A stretch of 63,778 nt of DNA, from the NCBI GenBank assembly GCA_017621075.1, contig JAGATV010000038.1, forward strand, positions 1 through 63,778, read 5' to 3'. This document shows positions 27,261 through 36,872 of the stretch, one piece after another (the stretch's first letter is position 1; every line of letters starts with the position of its first letter). The notes under the pieces are model-generated. The model did no database searches, was not told the DNA's origin, and saw nothing but the letters and a program-made list of their open reading frames with translations. The position numbers were made by a program, and so were the translations under genes. Origin of the DNA: Lachnospiraceae bacterium. GTDB lineage: Bacteria; Bacillota; Clostridia; Lachnospirales; Lachnospiraceae.

Positions 27261-28343
27261 ATGTCAGAACAGACCATTCATGTTTATGTCAATATACCCG
27301 GGCAGTCCCCCTGCTTCTCTACCATTGCAGAAGCACTGCGCTCTGTGGAGGGTGGAGAGAGTGGGGCGGGAGAATACGATGTCTTAAAAGAACTGCCTAC
27401 TCCCGACAAACATTTTCCGGAGGAGGTTTCCGACATACCTCCGGTAGTCATTCATATCGGCGAAGGGATCTACCGGGAAAAGCTGGTGGTCACCAGACCC
27501 AATATGACCTTTTTAGGTGCAGGACAGGGAAAAACTGTTCTGGTATTCGGGCAAAGTGCCTTTGAGCAGATGCCGGACGGCACTAAACGCGGTACTTTCC
27601 GCACCGCATCCCTGCGCATCGACACTCATGACTTTACCGCAAGGCACCTGACCATCCAAAATGATGCCGGCTTCGGCCACACAGTGGGGCAGGCCATTGC
27701 CCTGTATGTGGATGGGGACCGCAATTACTTTGAGGACTGCGCCCTGATTGCCAGTCAGGACACCCTGTTTACCGCCCCCCTTCCTCTCAAGGAGGCACAG
27801 CCCGGAGGCTTCATCGGTCCGGGCCGTACCAGACCCCGTATTTTGGGACGCCACTGTTTTAGGAACTGCTTCCTTATGGGCGATGTGGATTTTCTGTTTG
27901 GCGGCGGTATCGTCTTCTACGAAAACTGTGAGATCTACTCCAAAAAACCCGGGGACCGAAAGCCCCCGGAAAGTCCCGATGACCAGGTGATCTACGGCTA
28001 TGTGACCGCCGCATGCACCCCCGAAGGCCAGCCCTTCGGCTATGTGTTCAAGGATTGCCGCCTGACCGGCGACTGCCCGCCTGCCACCATCTATCTGGGC
28101 AGACCCTGGCGTGAATTTGCCAAGACCGTATTCCTGCACTGTGAGCTGGGTGCCCATATCCATCCTCTTGGCTGGAATGACTGGAACAAGCCCCACGGAC
28201 ATTTTTATTATGGGGAATATGCTTCCTACGGTCCCGGTGCGAGCCCCGAAACCCGTGCGGATTTTTCCCACCAGCTGACAGCCGAGGAAGCCGCAGAATA
28301 TACCATGGAAAAAGTGCTGCAGGGCTGGAACCCCGAAGCGTAA
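27261..28343 (+). CDS. Pectinesterase (carbohydrate esterase family 8)
   Basis: Pectinesterases remove methyl groups from homogalacturonan. This 360-residue protein has QDT at 166-168, the catalytic aspartate region GDVDFLFG (Asp210; usual form GNVDFIFG) and LGRPWR with the active-site Arg near 280. There is no signal peptide, so the enzyme is cytoplasmic and would act on imported methylated oligogalacturonides. The N-terminal region before the beta helix includes an acidic, Gly-rich stretch (residues 30-60) not common in the family. ATG at 27261 is chosen from GAAGG upstream; the frame is open to 27219. Terminator at 28356. Confidence 0.88.
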   Translation: MSEQTIHVYVNIPGQSPCFSTIAEALRSVEGGESGAGEYDVLKELPTPDKHFPEEVSDIPPVVIHIGEGIYREKLVVTRPNMTFLGAGQGKTVLVFGQSAFEQMPDGTKRGTFRTASLRIDTHDFTARHLTIQNDAGFGHTVGQAIALYVDGDRNYFEDCALIASQDTLFTAPLPLKEAQPGGFIGPGRTRPRILGRHCFRNCFLMGDVDFLFGGGIVFYENCEIYSKKPGDRKPPESPDDQVIYGYVTAACTPEGQPFGYVFKDCRLTGDCPPATIYLGRPWREFAKTVFLHCELGAHIHPLGWNDWNKPHGHFYYGEYASYGPGASPETRADFSHQLTAEEAAEYTMEKVLQGWNPEA

Positions 28344-28355
28344 GACAAAATGTCC

Positions 28356-28396
28356 AAAAGGACAACCGGATCTACAGATTCCGGTTGTCCTTTTTC
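28356..28396. terminator. Bidirectional terminator after the pectinesterase gene
   Basis: AAAAGGACAACCGGA pairs with TCCGGTTGTCCTTTT around a short loop, followed on the plus strand by TTTTT. The convergent minus-strand VWA gene ends inside it (stop at 28372), so its last codons are encoded by the stem. Confidence 0.85.
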
Positions 28397-31300
28397 TTTA
28401 ACAGTTCCGAGGTATCCAAGGTCTGCCGGGCCGCCTTTGGTTTCCTTGCGGATCTCTCCTTTGACTTCTTTCCCTCTTTTTTGTGATATGTCCTGTCCTG
28501 TTCCTCATCCTTACTCTCTTTCGGATGCGTCCTAAAGCGGGGCACATATTGGAAACGGCGCAATGCCACATCCAAAAGGAACAGAACGATCGCAGCTCCA
28601 ATGAGCCAGTCGCTCAGAGAACGCTTTTCTCCCGATCCGTTGTCAATAGAAGTCCAGATCTCCTCCTCAGGAGTGATAATGCGTCCGTATTGTTTTGCAA
28701 AATCCAGATAAGAGGCTGTACTTACGTCAAATCTGTATTCATGGGAAAACTGCACTGCTGCAGCTGCGATCATATAACTCTGAATCTCTTCTCCCTGCAT
28801 CCGGCGTAAATTGAAATGATACAGCCCGGTCTGTGGTGTAGATATCTCCGCCTCATATCTTCCCGGCGTCACGGCGTTTAGTTTCACCTCACGGGTATTG
28901 CCCTCCGGGTCCACCACGGTAGCCAGTATCTGGGTCTGACCGTCATAATCGGGTGCCTGATAAACCACCCTGGCGGTTTCTCCTGCCGTGACCACATCCA
29001 CCCGGTCCTCGCCCATGTCAGCATTGCCGGCGGCATAATCCACAATGCGCTTCCACAGCCGGACATAGTCCTCCTGTCCCACGAAAGCTCCGCTCCACCG
29101 GCCGGTGACATCACTGTTCCATGCCACGGTCCGCCCCAGCCCGTACTGCCATACCGTAAGAATGGGATCTTCCTTCTCCCCGGCTGCAATGACCATGTTG
29201 GAAGCCGTCTTGGGTGTTGCCGACACATAGCCATAGAGCATAGGCCATCCCTCTGCAAAGAGATCCGACGTCAGCTCATGTCCTCTATGCACGGACAAGG
29301 GAAACGTTCCATTCTGAAGATAACTGTCTCCGCCCAAAAACACCTCCTGGGCAAAGATCCTGGGTATGTCGGTGGAAGTATCGGAATAGTAGTACCTGCC
29401 CCCACAGTCTTCTGCAAGGCGCTCTAGGAGCTTCGTGTCCGAGCCATCCCCCACCGCTACAGTGGACAGAGTGATCCCGCTGCCGCTGTAATTTTCCACC
29501 ACATCCGAAAAATCCGTAGTTTCTCCCATACCGTCCGTCAGGAGTACCACATGTTTCACAGAGGCATCACTTTTGGAAAGTACCCGGAAAGCCTCCTGCA
29601 AAGCAGGCTTGATGGTAGTCCCTCCGCCATCCCGGATTCCCTTGATCCGTTCCTTGATGGCCGGCCTGTCATCCGCTTCGGTGAGCTCCACCTGCCACTC
29701 ATACTCATCATCAAAGGTCAGCACCCCCACAAAGTCCGAATCCCTGAGATTGTCCACTGCCACGGTGGCAGCCTTGATGGCAATATCCAGATTGCTTGCA
29801 CCGGACCCACCGACTGCCCCTGTCATACTGCCCGAACGGTCGATGACCATGACCATAGCCATGGAAGGGATCTCATTGATATTGCGAAGCTCCATATCCA
29901 CCGGCAGCACCGTCTCTAACACCGTATCCCTGTAACCGCCCAGCGCAAAGCTGTCCTCTCCGCCGCAGCACACAAAGCCGCAGCCGTAATCCTTCACATA
30001 GCTCTCCAGATTCTCCAAAAAGCCTGTGGGCAGATCATCAATATAGGTATCCACCAGAATGATGGTCTTGTACTCCAGCATAGACTGTATATTGTCCGGG
30101 GCATTCAGCACAGAGACAGCACTGTAATCACATCCGGCAGCATATAACACCGAGGTAAATCCCGATACTCCTGCATCCGTATCGGAGATCACCAGCACTC
30201 TTGGGGCAGCCTCCACCACGGAATAGGCACTGTAAAAGTCATTTTCAGGGCAGGTATCTCCCTCTGCCTGTATCTGTACCCGCAGACTCTCCAGTCCTTC
30301 TTTATCTTCACCGACTTCTTCGCTGAACGCAAAACGATTGCTTCCCCTGCTAAGATGTACCCGGCAGGAAGATACCCTGCTACTCCCGTTGTAGAGCAAT
30401 ATGTCCGCATCCGTGTCGTAATTGCTCTCCACCAGCACAGTGATGGAGTACTTGTCTCCCGGATGCAGATAGGCTGGCAGCGTCACCTGATCGATGTAGG
30501 CATCCGGTGTTTCCTCGTCCTCATAGACTAACGACAAAAACTCCACCCTGCCGGCAGTCAGGGCCCGGGCCATATTGCGGATCTCTCCCGACGTCTCCCT
30601 GCCATCCGTAAGCACCAGAATTCTTGCGTTTGCACCTTCCGGGATCAGTGTGAGCGCCCTGGAAACAGCCTCCTCAAAATTCGTGGCCGACATCTCCGGC
30701 ACCGTCATCAGACCCCCATAATGTCTTTCCGGCGTCAAAAACTGCTCCACCAGCGCATTTCTGCCAAAAGTGACAATGCCATACACATTGTCTGCCGGCA
30801 TCCTCTCCACGCTCTTTTGCAGATAGTCCTCCATCTCTTCAAGGTGTTCCCCATTACTGCTTGAAAGATCCACCACAAACACTGTGGCAGTGCGTCCGCT
30901 GCCTATACGGATCTTGAATCCCAGCAGGGCAAGCACCACACACAAAAATACTATTCCACGGACTGCCAGATAAAATTTCCCCCGATATCGGTTATGACGT
31001 ACATAGATCACCCATTCTGCCACCAACAGCGCCAATACCAGAAGCAGGAAAAGATTCCGCAGGGTATGTTTTACCTTTTGGATCTGCACCTGTCCAAAAC
31101 CGCTGACAGAATCTGCCGTGGCCCTTCCATCCGACTCGGTAGCTGTCTGAAAACGCACCACATAAGACTCTTGATAGGTCTCGTTGCCCACCCGGTACAG
31201 TCCGGCTTTGCAGGGACGGCTCTCAGGCAGCTCCCCATCAGGCTCTGCCCATGGCTGCAGGGCGATCTCCTCCCCCGCATAATACACATTGGAAGCAAGC

Positions 31301-32787
31301 CATGAGGTATCTGAGAGATAGATCATGGCATTGGCCAGAAAAACCGGAAACTCCGCCCGCAGGGGAAAATCAGACTCCCTGATGTCGAAGCCCACTACGA
31401 TTTCCTTCCTGCCGTCCCACTCCCCGTAATAGCCCACACACTTTCCGTCGTACTCCAAAAAGCTCTCCGCTCCCTCAGGCAGCGTGAAGCAATAGGCAGT
31501 GTTCACTCCTATGGTAAAACCGGACAGCCCTGAAGTCAGATCACAGTCCGTCATATCCAGCACCACATTTTTAAGGGTCTCCACCGGTGCTTCCCCGGCG
31601 TCCCCGAAAATCAGGCGATTGCCCTCGGCAGCCCGGGGTATCTGTCCTGCATCATAGATCACCACATTGTAGCTTCCTTCCGGGACCGCATCATCCGTTA
31701 CCGCCTTGGTGATGCTCTCTCCTGTCACTGCCCGGTGAGCCTTTTCCACAAAGGTGTTACCATCTCCTACGAGCAGACCATTGATCAGATCCCCATGGCT
31801 CTTTACCGCCCAGGAAACATTATCCTCCTTAAGGCTGTCCCTGGCTGAGGCATTGGAAACTGCGGCATTGGGAACTTCTCCAAAGGAAATATTACTCAGA
31901 CCGGACGACAGGCTGTCTTTCTGCCAGTCGATCCCTTCAAACAGGCAGACCCTGGTCTCAGAGGGCGAAAGCTGTTCCTGCTTTAAGGCGATCAGCCGCT
32001 CTCCTTCCTCATAGAGGCCCACATCCAAAGAAACTTCTCCGTCGCTGTAATTGGTCATGCTGACCATCACATCATAGAGCCCGTCCTCGCGCCTTAAAAA
32101 GACCGTGTAATCATTTGCCACATTCCGGGCCGGCTCCCCTACCACGGAAAGCTCCTTTCCGCCTCCACAGTACAACTGTTCAAATTCCGCCGCACCGGCG
32201 CCGTCGGTATAGACTGACAGCTCTGCGCTCTCCTGTGTCTCATCCCCGGAAAGCGTATCCAGGATTCCCTGGGCCGCCGTAAGACTGCCCCCGCTGTCAC
32301 TGCACTCCAGCCCCCCCAGGATCTGTACCAGGCTGTCCGTATCCGAACTGTCCACCGCCCAGAGCTTCCCGCCCGCTGCATCTACTGTCACCAGGGAAAA
32401 CCGACAGCCCTCCGCCGTCCGCACATAGTCACAGGCCTGCTCCACCGCTTCCTCCAGACGGCTTTTACCCGAGGCTCCCACATGCTGCATACTGCCGCTG
32501 GTATCCAAAAGCAGGATCTTCCTTCCACCCTTTTGACCGTCCACCCTGATAAAAGGCGACATCAGCGCAATCACCAGAAGCACCACGATCAGCATCTGCA
32601 GGTACATCAGAATGTTATGTACAAACTTTTCAAAAAAAGTCCTGGACTGCTGGTTTCTAAGCAGTTTCTGCCACAGGAGATTGGAAGAGTTGAGATGATC
32701 CACTCCCTTGGGCTTCAACAAATATAAAATTATGATAATGGGGACCGCTGCCAGAAAAAACAGAGGCCACAAGCTCTCAAATATCAT
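28372..32787 (-). CDS. Giant BatA-like protein with three VWA domains and an amidotransferase-like domain
   Basis: A 1471-residue membrane protein. Residues 1-80 match the BatA N terminus with membrane segments at 8-25 and 60-80. A VWA domain follows with MIDAS motif DTSGS at 95-99. Two membrane segments lie at about 577-624. A second VWA has DLSSS at 640-644 and TDGRETSG at 727-734. Residues 860-965 resemble a class I glutamine amidotransferase-like fold (RVLVISDTDAG, CCGGEDSFALGGY). A third VWA has DRSGS at 983-987 and LTDGMGETTD. A last membrane segment near 1405 is followed by a very basic tail. VWA domains bind partners through a metal; here they probably face outside or inside a membrane complex with the MoxR and DUF58 proteins encoded upstream. 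Its start overlaps DUF58 by 11 bases. Confidence 0.85.
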   Translation of the reverse strand: MIFESLWPLFFLAAVPIIIILYLLKPKGVDHLNSSNLLWQKLLRNQQSRTFFEKFVHNILMYLQMLIVVLLVIALMSPFIRVDGQKGGRKILLLDTSGSMQHVGASGKSRLEEAVEQACDYVRTAEGCRFSLVTVDAAGGKLWAVDSSDTDSLVQILGGLECSDSGGSLTAAQGILDTLSGDETQESAELSVYTDGAGAAEFEQLYCGGGKELSVVGEPARNVANDYTVFLRREDGLYDVMVSMTNYSDGEVSLDVGLYEEGERLIALKQEQLSPSETRVCLFEGIDWQKDSLSSGLSNISFGEVPNAAVSNASARDSLKEDNVSWAVKSHGDLINGLLVGDGNTFVEKAHRAVTGESITKAVTDDAVPEGSYNVVIYDAGQIPRAAEGNRLIFGDAGEAPVETLKNVVLDMTDCDLTSGLSGFTIGVNTAYCFTLPEGAESFLEYDGKCVGYYGEWDGRKEIVVGFDIRESDFPLRAEFPVFLANAMIYLSDTSWLASNVYYAGEEIALQPWAEPDGELPESRPCKAGLYRVGNETYQESYVVRFQTATESDGRATADSVSGFGQVQIQKVKHTLRNLFLLLVLALLVAEWVIYVRHNRYRGKFYLAVRGIVFLCVVLALLGFKIRIGSGRTATVFVVDLSSSNGEHLEEMEDYLQKSVERMPADNVYGIVTFGRNALVEQFLTPERHYGGLMTVPEMSATNFEEAVSRALTLIPEGANARILVLTDGRETSGEIRNMARALTAGRVEFLSLVYEDEETPDAYIDQVTLPAYLHPGDKYSITVLVESNYDTDADILLYNGSSRVSSCRVHLSRGSNRFAFSEEVGEDKEGLESLRVQIQAEGDTCPENDFYSAYSVVEAAPRVLVISDTDAGVSGFTSVLYAAGCDYSAVSVLNAPDNIQSMLEYKTIILVDTYIDDLPTGFLENLESYVKDYGCGFVCCGGEDSFALGGYRDTVLETVLPVDMELRNINEIPSMAMVMVIDRSGSMTGAVGGSGASNLDIAIKAATVAVDNLRDSDFVGVLTFDDEYEWQVELTEADDRPAIKERIKGIRDGGGTTIKPALQEAFRVLSKSDASVKHVVLLTDGMGETTDFSDVVENYSGSGITLSTVAVGDGSDTKLLERLAEDCGGRYYYSDTSTDIPRIFAQEVFLGGDSYLQNGTFPLSVHRGHELTSDLFAEGWPMLYGYVSATPKTASNMVIAAGEKEDPILTVWQYGLGRTVAWNSDVTGRWSGAFVGQEDYVRLWKRIVDYAAGNADMGEDRVDVVTAGETARVVYQAPDYDGQTQILATVVDPEGNTREVKLNAVTPGRYEAEISTPQTGLYHFNLRRMQGEEIQSYMIAAAAVQFSHEYRFDVSTASYLDFAKQYGRIITPEEEIWTSIDNGSGEKRSLSDWLIGAAIVLFLLDVALRRFQYVPRFRTHPKESKDEEQDRTYHKKEGKKSKERSARKPKAARQTLDTSELLKKKDNRNL

Positions 32788-33658
32788 ATAACATCCTTAA
32801 ATCCTGAAATATCAGTTGCCGGAAATCCCTCTCCGTATTACACACCCCATAGAACGCTCCCGCTGCTGCACACTCCCGCTCTAAGTACGAGATCACATCC
32901 TGAAGAGCACGCTCATACATCCCGATACCGGCCGCATCCATGGTGACCTGCAGTCTGGTGCCTTCCTCCATATCGATCAGATTCCGGGTTCCGGTAAATC
33001 CCACGGAAAGCTCCTCCCCCGCCAAAACGTGTAACAGGACTGCTTTCTGCTTCCGGTAGGCTAAAAGGTGCAGCAATTGCTCCACAGTCTCCCGGTCTTT
33101 ATTAAGAAAGGCCTCCTGCAGGAAATCGCTGATCAGGATCGTCACTCCCGATCCTTTCACCGGCAGCTTCCCTACCGCCTCCGCCATGTCCACTTTCTCT
33201 GCAAAAGAACATTGCTCCAGCCAGTTTGCAAGGTGCGGCAGAGCCTGTTTCCCTCCTCGCGCCACAAAGGGCGACTGCATTCTGCGGGCATCATAGACGA
33301 TCACTCTGTCCATGTTGTTCAACCCAAGATAAGCCATGGCCGCTGCCAGCCTACAGGCTAATTCACTCTTTTTCTTTGCCCCGTAATCCATGGAAGCACT
33401 GGTGTCGATCAAAACAGAGACCACCGCCTCCTTTTCCTCCAGATACTCCTTCACATAGAGCCTGTCCAGCCGCCCGTAAGCATTCCAGTCAATGCGGCGG
33501 ATATCATCCCCCGGCATATACTCCCTAAAATCCGAAAACTCCGCAGAAGAACCCTTCTGCACCGATTTGCGGCTGCCGGTCATATTCATGGAGGACTTGT
33601 GGCTCATGGCCAGCCTAAGATGGGACAATGTATCAAAAAATGCAGCATCCAGCACCAT
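32777..33658 (-). CDS. DUF58 domain protein
   Basis: A 293-residue protein with the DUF58 signature GSSAEFSDFREYMPGDDIRRIDWNAYGR at about 37-64, followed by a VWA-like core with LIDTSASMDYG. DUF58 proteins nearly always accompany MoxR ATPases and membrane-bound VWA proteins, as here; the family has no settled biochemical role. No membrane segment is seen, unlike many DUF58 proteins. It lies 16 bases after the MoxR gene and overlaps the giant VWA gene by 11 bases. Confidence 0.9.
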   Translation of the reverse strand: MVLDAAFFDTLSHLRLAMSHKSSMNMTGSRKSVQKGSSAEFSDFREYMPGDDIRRIDWNAYGRLDRLYVKEYLEEKEAVVSVLIDTSASMDYGAKKKSELACRLAAAMAYLGLNNMDRVIVYDARRMQSPFVARGGKQALPHLANWLEQCSFAEKVDMAEAVGKLPVKGSGVTILISDFLQEAFLNKDRETVEQLLHLLAYRKQKAVLLHVLAGEELSVGFTGTRNLIDMEEGTRLQVTMDAAGIGMYERALQDVISYLERECAAAGAFYGVCNTERDFRQLIFQDLRMLYDI

Positions 33659-33674
33659 ATTCCAACCTGCCCTC

Positions 33675-34649
33675 TCAAATCTGTGGTTTCTTTGTCCTTA
33701 AGATCTCCCGGATGACCTCATCCTCGGAAACACCTTTGCTGACAGCCTCAAAGCTCAAAAGAATACGGTGTCTCAACACAGGATAAGTGACTTCCTCCAC
33801 ATCCTGAAAGGCCACGTTGAAACGCCCCTCCAAAAATGCCTTGGCCTTTGCGGCGCGGATCAATGCCTGTGCCGCTCTGGGGCTTGCCCCTTCCCTGATA
33901 TAGGGATTGGCTGCATGGGTCTCCATAACGATATCCAGCAGATGATCCATCACTGCATCAGCCACGGGGATCTGGTTCACCAAGGTTCTTGCCGCCAGCA
34001 GCCCTTCTGCATCCAGCCGCTTTTCGATGACAGGTGCCTGACTGCCCTCCGTCAGCGTGACGATTCCCTTCAGTTCCTCCTTGGAGGGAAAATTCACCAG
34101 GATCTTGAACATAAAACGGTCAAGCTGTGCCTCCGGCAAAGGATAGGTGCCCTCATTCTCAATGGGATTCTGGGTGGCCAGCACAAAGAAAGGTTCCTCC
34201 AGAACGTGACTGTCATTGCCCACCGTCACAGTGTGTTCCTGCATGGCCTCCAACAGCGCCGACTGGGTCTTGGGGGTTGCACGGTTGATTTCATCCGCCA
34301 GAATCAGATTGGCAAAAATGGGCCCCCTCTCGAAGGAAAAGGAACTGCCCTGTTCCTTCCGAACGATGATATTGGTGCCGGTCACATCACTGGGCATCAG
34401 GTCCGGAGTAAACTGGATTCTCTTGAAGGACAGGTCAAAAACCCTGCTGATCGTGCTGACCAGCCTGGTCTTGCCAAGTCCCGGCATTCCCTCCAAAAGC
34501 ACATTGCCCCCTGTGAGCATGGCCAGCATAACCTGACGGATGATCTCACCCTGTCCGATGATCCCCTTTTGGATCTCCCTCTCACAGTCCGCCATCAGTC
34601 CTGCCATATAGGCTGCATCCTGCATCCTGTCTCTGTCCCATTCCCGCAT
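33675..34649 (-). CDS. MoxR family AAA+ ATPase
   Basis: This 324-residue ATPase has Walker A EGMPGLGKTR (53-62), Walker B LILADEINRATPKTQSAL (about 112-129) and sensor-like ATQNPIENEGTYPLPEAQLD. MoxR proteins act as chaperone-like ATPases for VWA-domain partners. GGAGG precedes the ATG closely. The adjoining DUF58 and VWA genes are the likely partners. Confidence 0.93.
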   Translation of the reverse strand: MREWDRDRMQDAAYMAGLMADCEREIQKGIIGQGEIIRQVMLAMLTGGNVLLEGMPGLGKTRLVSTISRVFDLSFKRIQFTPDLMPSDVTGTNIIVRKEQGSSFSFERGPIFANLILADEINRATPKTQSALLEAMQEHTVTVGNDSHVLEEPFFVLATQNPIENEGTYPLPEAQLDRFMFKILVNFPSKEELKGIVTLTEGSQAPVIEKRLDAEGLLAARTLVNQIPVADAVMDHLLDIVMETHAANPYIREGASPRAAQALIRAAKAKAFLEGRFNVAFQDVEEVTYPVLRHRILLSFEAVSKGVSEDEVIREILRTKKPQI

Positions 34650-34694
34650 CTTTCTTCCTCCATTCCTGCCTGTCCGTGTTATATGAGGACCATA

Positions 34695-35960
34695 TCACTG
34701 ATCCTGATTAAAACTTGCAAAATATTCCTTGATCACGTTCTCCATGCCGCTGGGATATTTCCCCGCTGCAATACCCTCATAAGCATTTCTCTCATAGCTT
34801 CCGATCACAGCTTCATGGGATACATGATTCCCCTCCCAGCTCAAACCGTTCTGGGCCCTGAAATACTCGGAGGCATCATGATCATAAGCGTTTCCGGTGA
34901 GACTTTCACTGTCTGCAATGGCATTGGGCACACTCACATAATCATGGGGAGTACTGCTGCTGCCTGTACCTCTGCCGCTGCCCTGGCCTTCTCCCGTCCC
35001 CTGACCGGAGCCCTCACCGCCTGTTCCCTGGCCGTCTCCCTGACCGCCCTGATTGCCGTTTTCACCGCCTGGGCTCTGGCCACCGCTCTGACCGCCCTGA
35101 TTGCCGTTTTCACCGCCTGGGCCCTGGGAGGCATTACCGCTCTTCTCCCGTAATTTCTGTGCCATAGCCTGCATGGACTGCGCCGTCACCCCGGAAACAG
35201 CCCCGCCGTTTTGCAGGCTCCGGGCCAGATCCTCTATCTGACTGCTCATGATCCCGTACTTATAGTTCAGTTTGTCCCCTGCTGCCTCCAGGGCCTCCTC
35301 TGTATCTGCCTGCCGGTATTCTGTCAGGGAAGACTGCAGGCTTTCTGCCATCTCCTGCAGAGCTGCAAACTGCTGTGGCGTCAGTTCCTCCGATTCAAGA
35401 TCGGAAAGTTCTTCTATGACCTCCTCGATCTCCTTCTCCTTTTCCCCCGCCTGCTGCTCTATCTGATGAAGCTCCTTCGCACGGTCCTTCATCTTGGAGG
35501 GTGTCAGTGCGAGGCCAAACATCCCTGCCAGGAGCAGCACTGAAAATACCGTCTTTTTCCAGGAAGGCCACAGAGGGATCCTGATCCTGTCCCTGTGAGC
35601 CGCAAGCTGCCTCATGGCATCCTCCCGCTGAAGCTGTACTAACGGTCCTTCCTCATTTCTGTTTTCATAAGCCGTGATGATCCTCTCCTGAAACCCGAAG
35701 CCATCCATCAATAATGCAGCCTGCTCCATGGTGGCCCGCTTTAAAAAAGCCGCCACAAATGCCACAAGCACCGCCAGCATCATCAAAATGCCCATATACA
35801 GGTTGACATAATACACAGGCACCACAAAAGAGACTGCCTGAAATACAATGCCCACAGCCGCGCCGATACCAAGCGCAGACACAAGCTTGTCAAACAGCCC
35901 CGCAAGATTCAGCCTGACAAGGCAGGATCTGATTGTCCGCAGAAACACTTTCCGGTCCAT
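34695..35960 (-). CDS. Membrane protein with coiled coil and Gly/Gln/Asn-rich repeat
   Basis: This 421-residue protein has membrane segments near 24-70 and at about 130-150. A charged coiled-coil region follows (165-270). Residues about 280-325 form a Gly/Gln/Asn/Glu low-complexity stretch with a 16-residue repeat PGGENGNQGGQ. The C terminus (about 380-421) has the conserved-looking IGSYERNAYEGIAAGKYPSGMENVIKEYF. The layout recalls DUF4175-like proteins encoded with MoxR clusters, but identity is not certain. It lies 3 bases after the ABC permease gene and 45 before MoxR. Confidence 0.75.
   Translation of the reverse strand: MDRKVFLRTIRSCLVRLNLAGLFDKLVSALGIGAAVGIVFQAVSFVVPVYYVNLYMGILMMLAVLVAFVAAFLKRATMEQAALLMDGFGFQERIITAYENRNEEGPLVQLQREDAMRQLAAHRDRIRIPLWPSWKKTVFSVLLLAGMFGLALTPSKMKDRAKELHQIEQQAGEKEKEIEEVIEELSDLESEELTPQQFAALQEMAESLQSSLTEYRQADTEEALEAAGDKLNYKYGIMSSQIEDLARSLQNGGAVSGVTAQSMQAMAQKLREKSGNASQGPGGENGNQGGQSGGQSPGGENGNQGGQGDGQGTGGEGSGQGTGEGQGSGRGTGSSSTPHDYVSVPNAIADSESLTGNAYDHDASEYFRAQNGLSWEGNHVSHEAVIGSYERNAYEGIAAGKYPSGMENVIKEYFASFNQDQ
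35040..35121. repeat. Tandem repeat, two copies of 34 bases at a 48-base period
   Basis: A 34-base sequence starting CTGACCGCCCTGATTGCCG occurs at 35040-35073 and again at 35088-35121. It encodes the Gly/Gln/Asn-rich stretch of the protein at 34695-35960. The 48-base period equals 16 codons, so copy-number change would keep the frame. Confidence 0.85.
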
Positions 35961-35963
35961 AGA

Positions 35964-36872
35964 TTACTCCACTTTTTTCCTTCCGGGTTTCCGTCCCGCA
36001 CCGGAATGCATGGGGTTCACCTTCCATGCGGCCAGTGCCATGAACAGGAAGGATAACGCCAAAATGCACCCGGCTGACACGAACATCCACACCTTTCCCC
36101 TGGCCAGAAGATATGTCACGATCCCCACATCATCGCTTAGGAAAGCAGATCCCTGTTCCGGGCCGAATATAGACCTGCCGGTCATGATCTGCATGAAAAA
36201 TTCCTCAAAAAATACACCCGGATTAAACAACAGAACCAACATGGACTCCCCGGCATTCCCATTGCCAAAAATTGCCCGAAAGATCATGGGAAGAAACGTC
36301 AGGATATATATGCAAAAATAAATGACAAAGGACAGGATCACCGCCGAGATGGATCTCTTGCAAAAGGAGGAGCAAAGGATTCCCACACTCCCGGAAAATA
36401 CCGACAGAAGAATGATCGCCAAAAGGAAATAGAACAGATAACTCCAGCTCAATCCTCCCACCACAAAGGACAAGGCCATGATGGGTGTCCCGGCAGCCAC
36501 AAAGAACAGGATGCGCAGCACTGCGGAAGACACCTTGCCAAACACGATGGAGAGAGGCGACATACAGGTTGTCAGCATGATATCAAAGGTCTGCCTCTCA
36601 TTCTCCCCGGAAATGGAAGAAGCGGTGATAATGGGCATGATCAGTGCCACGATACACACCTGTGCCACTGCCAGCACCGGAAACAGATAGATCAGATAAC
36701 TGTAGATATTTCCGCTGCTCATATAGGATGTGGTCTCCTGGATGACCGCCAGGGCCAGCAAAAATGCCATAGTCAGCACACCCTCGTAGGCAAACAGCCC
36801 CCAGCTTAAGCGCATACTTCGGACTGTTACCTGCAGTTCTTTCTTTACAATGGGATTTAACCGTATCCTCAT
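35964..36872 (-). CDS. ABC-2 type transporter permease
   Basis: A 302-residue membrane protein with about six hydrophobic segments and the region GENERQTFDIMLTTCMSPLSIVFGK near residue 90, the cytoplasmic coupling feature of ABC-2 permeases. The start overlaps the end of the ATPase gene by 4 bases (ATGA), so the two form a pair. Exporter substrate unknown; the setting suggests a role in the membrane complex encoded by the neighbours. Confidence 0.85.
   Translation of the reverse strand: MRIRLNPIVKKELQVTVRSMRLSWGLFAYEGVLTMAFLLALAVIQETTSYMSSGNIYSYLIYLFPVLAVAQVCIVALIMPIITASSISGENERQTFDIMLTTCMSPLSIVFGKVSSAVLRILFFVAAGTPIMALSFVVGGLSWSYLFYFLLAIILLSVFSGSVGILCSSFCKRSISAVILSFVIYFCIYILTFLPMIFRAIFGNGNAGESMLVLLFNPGVFFEEFFMQIMTGRSIFGPEQGSAFLSDDVGIVTYLLARGKVWMFVSAGCILALSFLFMALAAWKVNPMHSGAGRKPGRKKVE

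Noticed and set aside
35040-35121. Regular repeats as a possible CRISPR array
   Set aside because: Only two copies, no distinct spacers, and they encode protein in frame.
33768-35153. Open frame of 461 codons opposite MoxR and its neighbour
   Set aside because: Antisense to conserved genes, with low-complexity composition from the Gly/Gln repeat.
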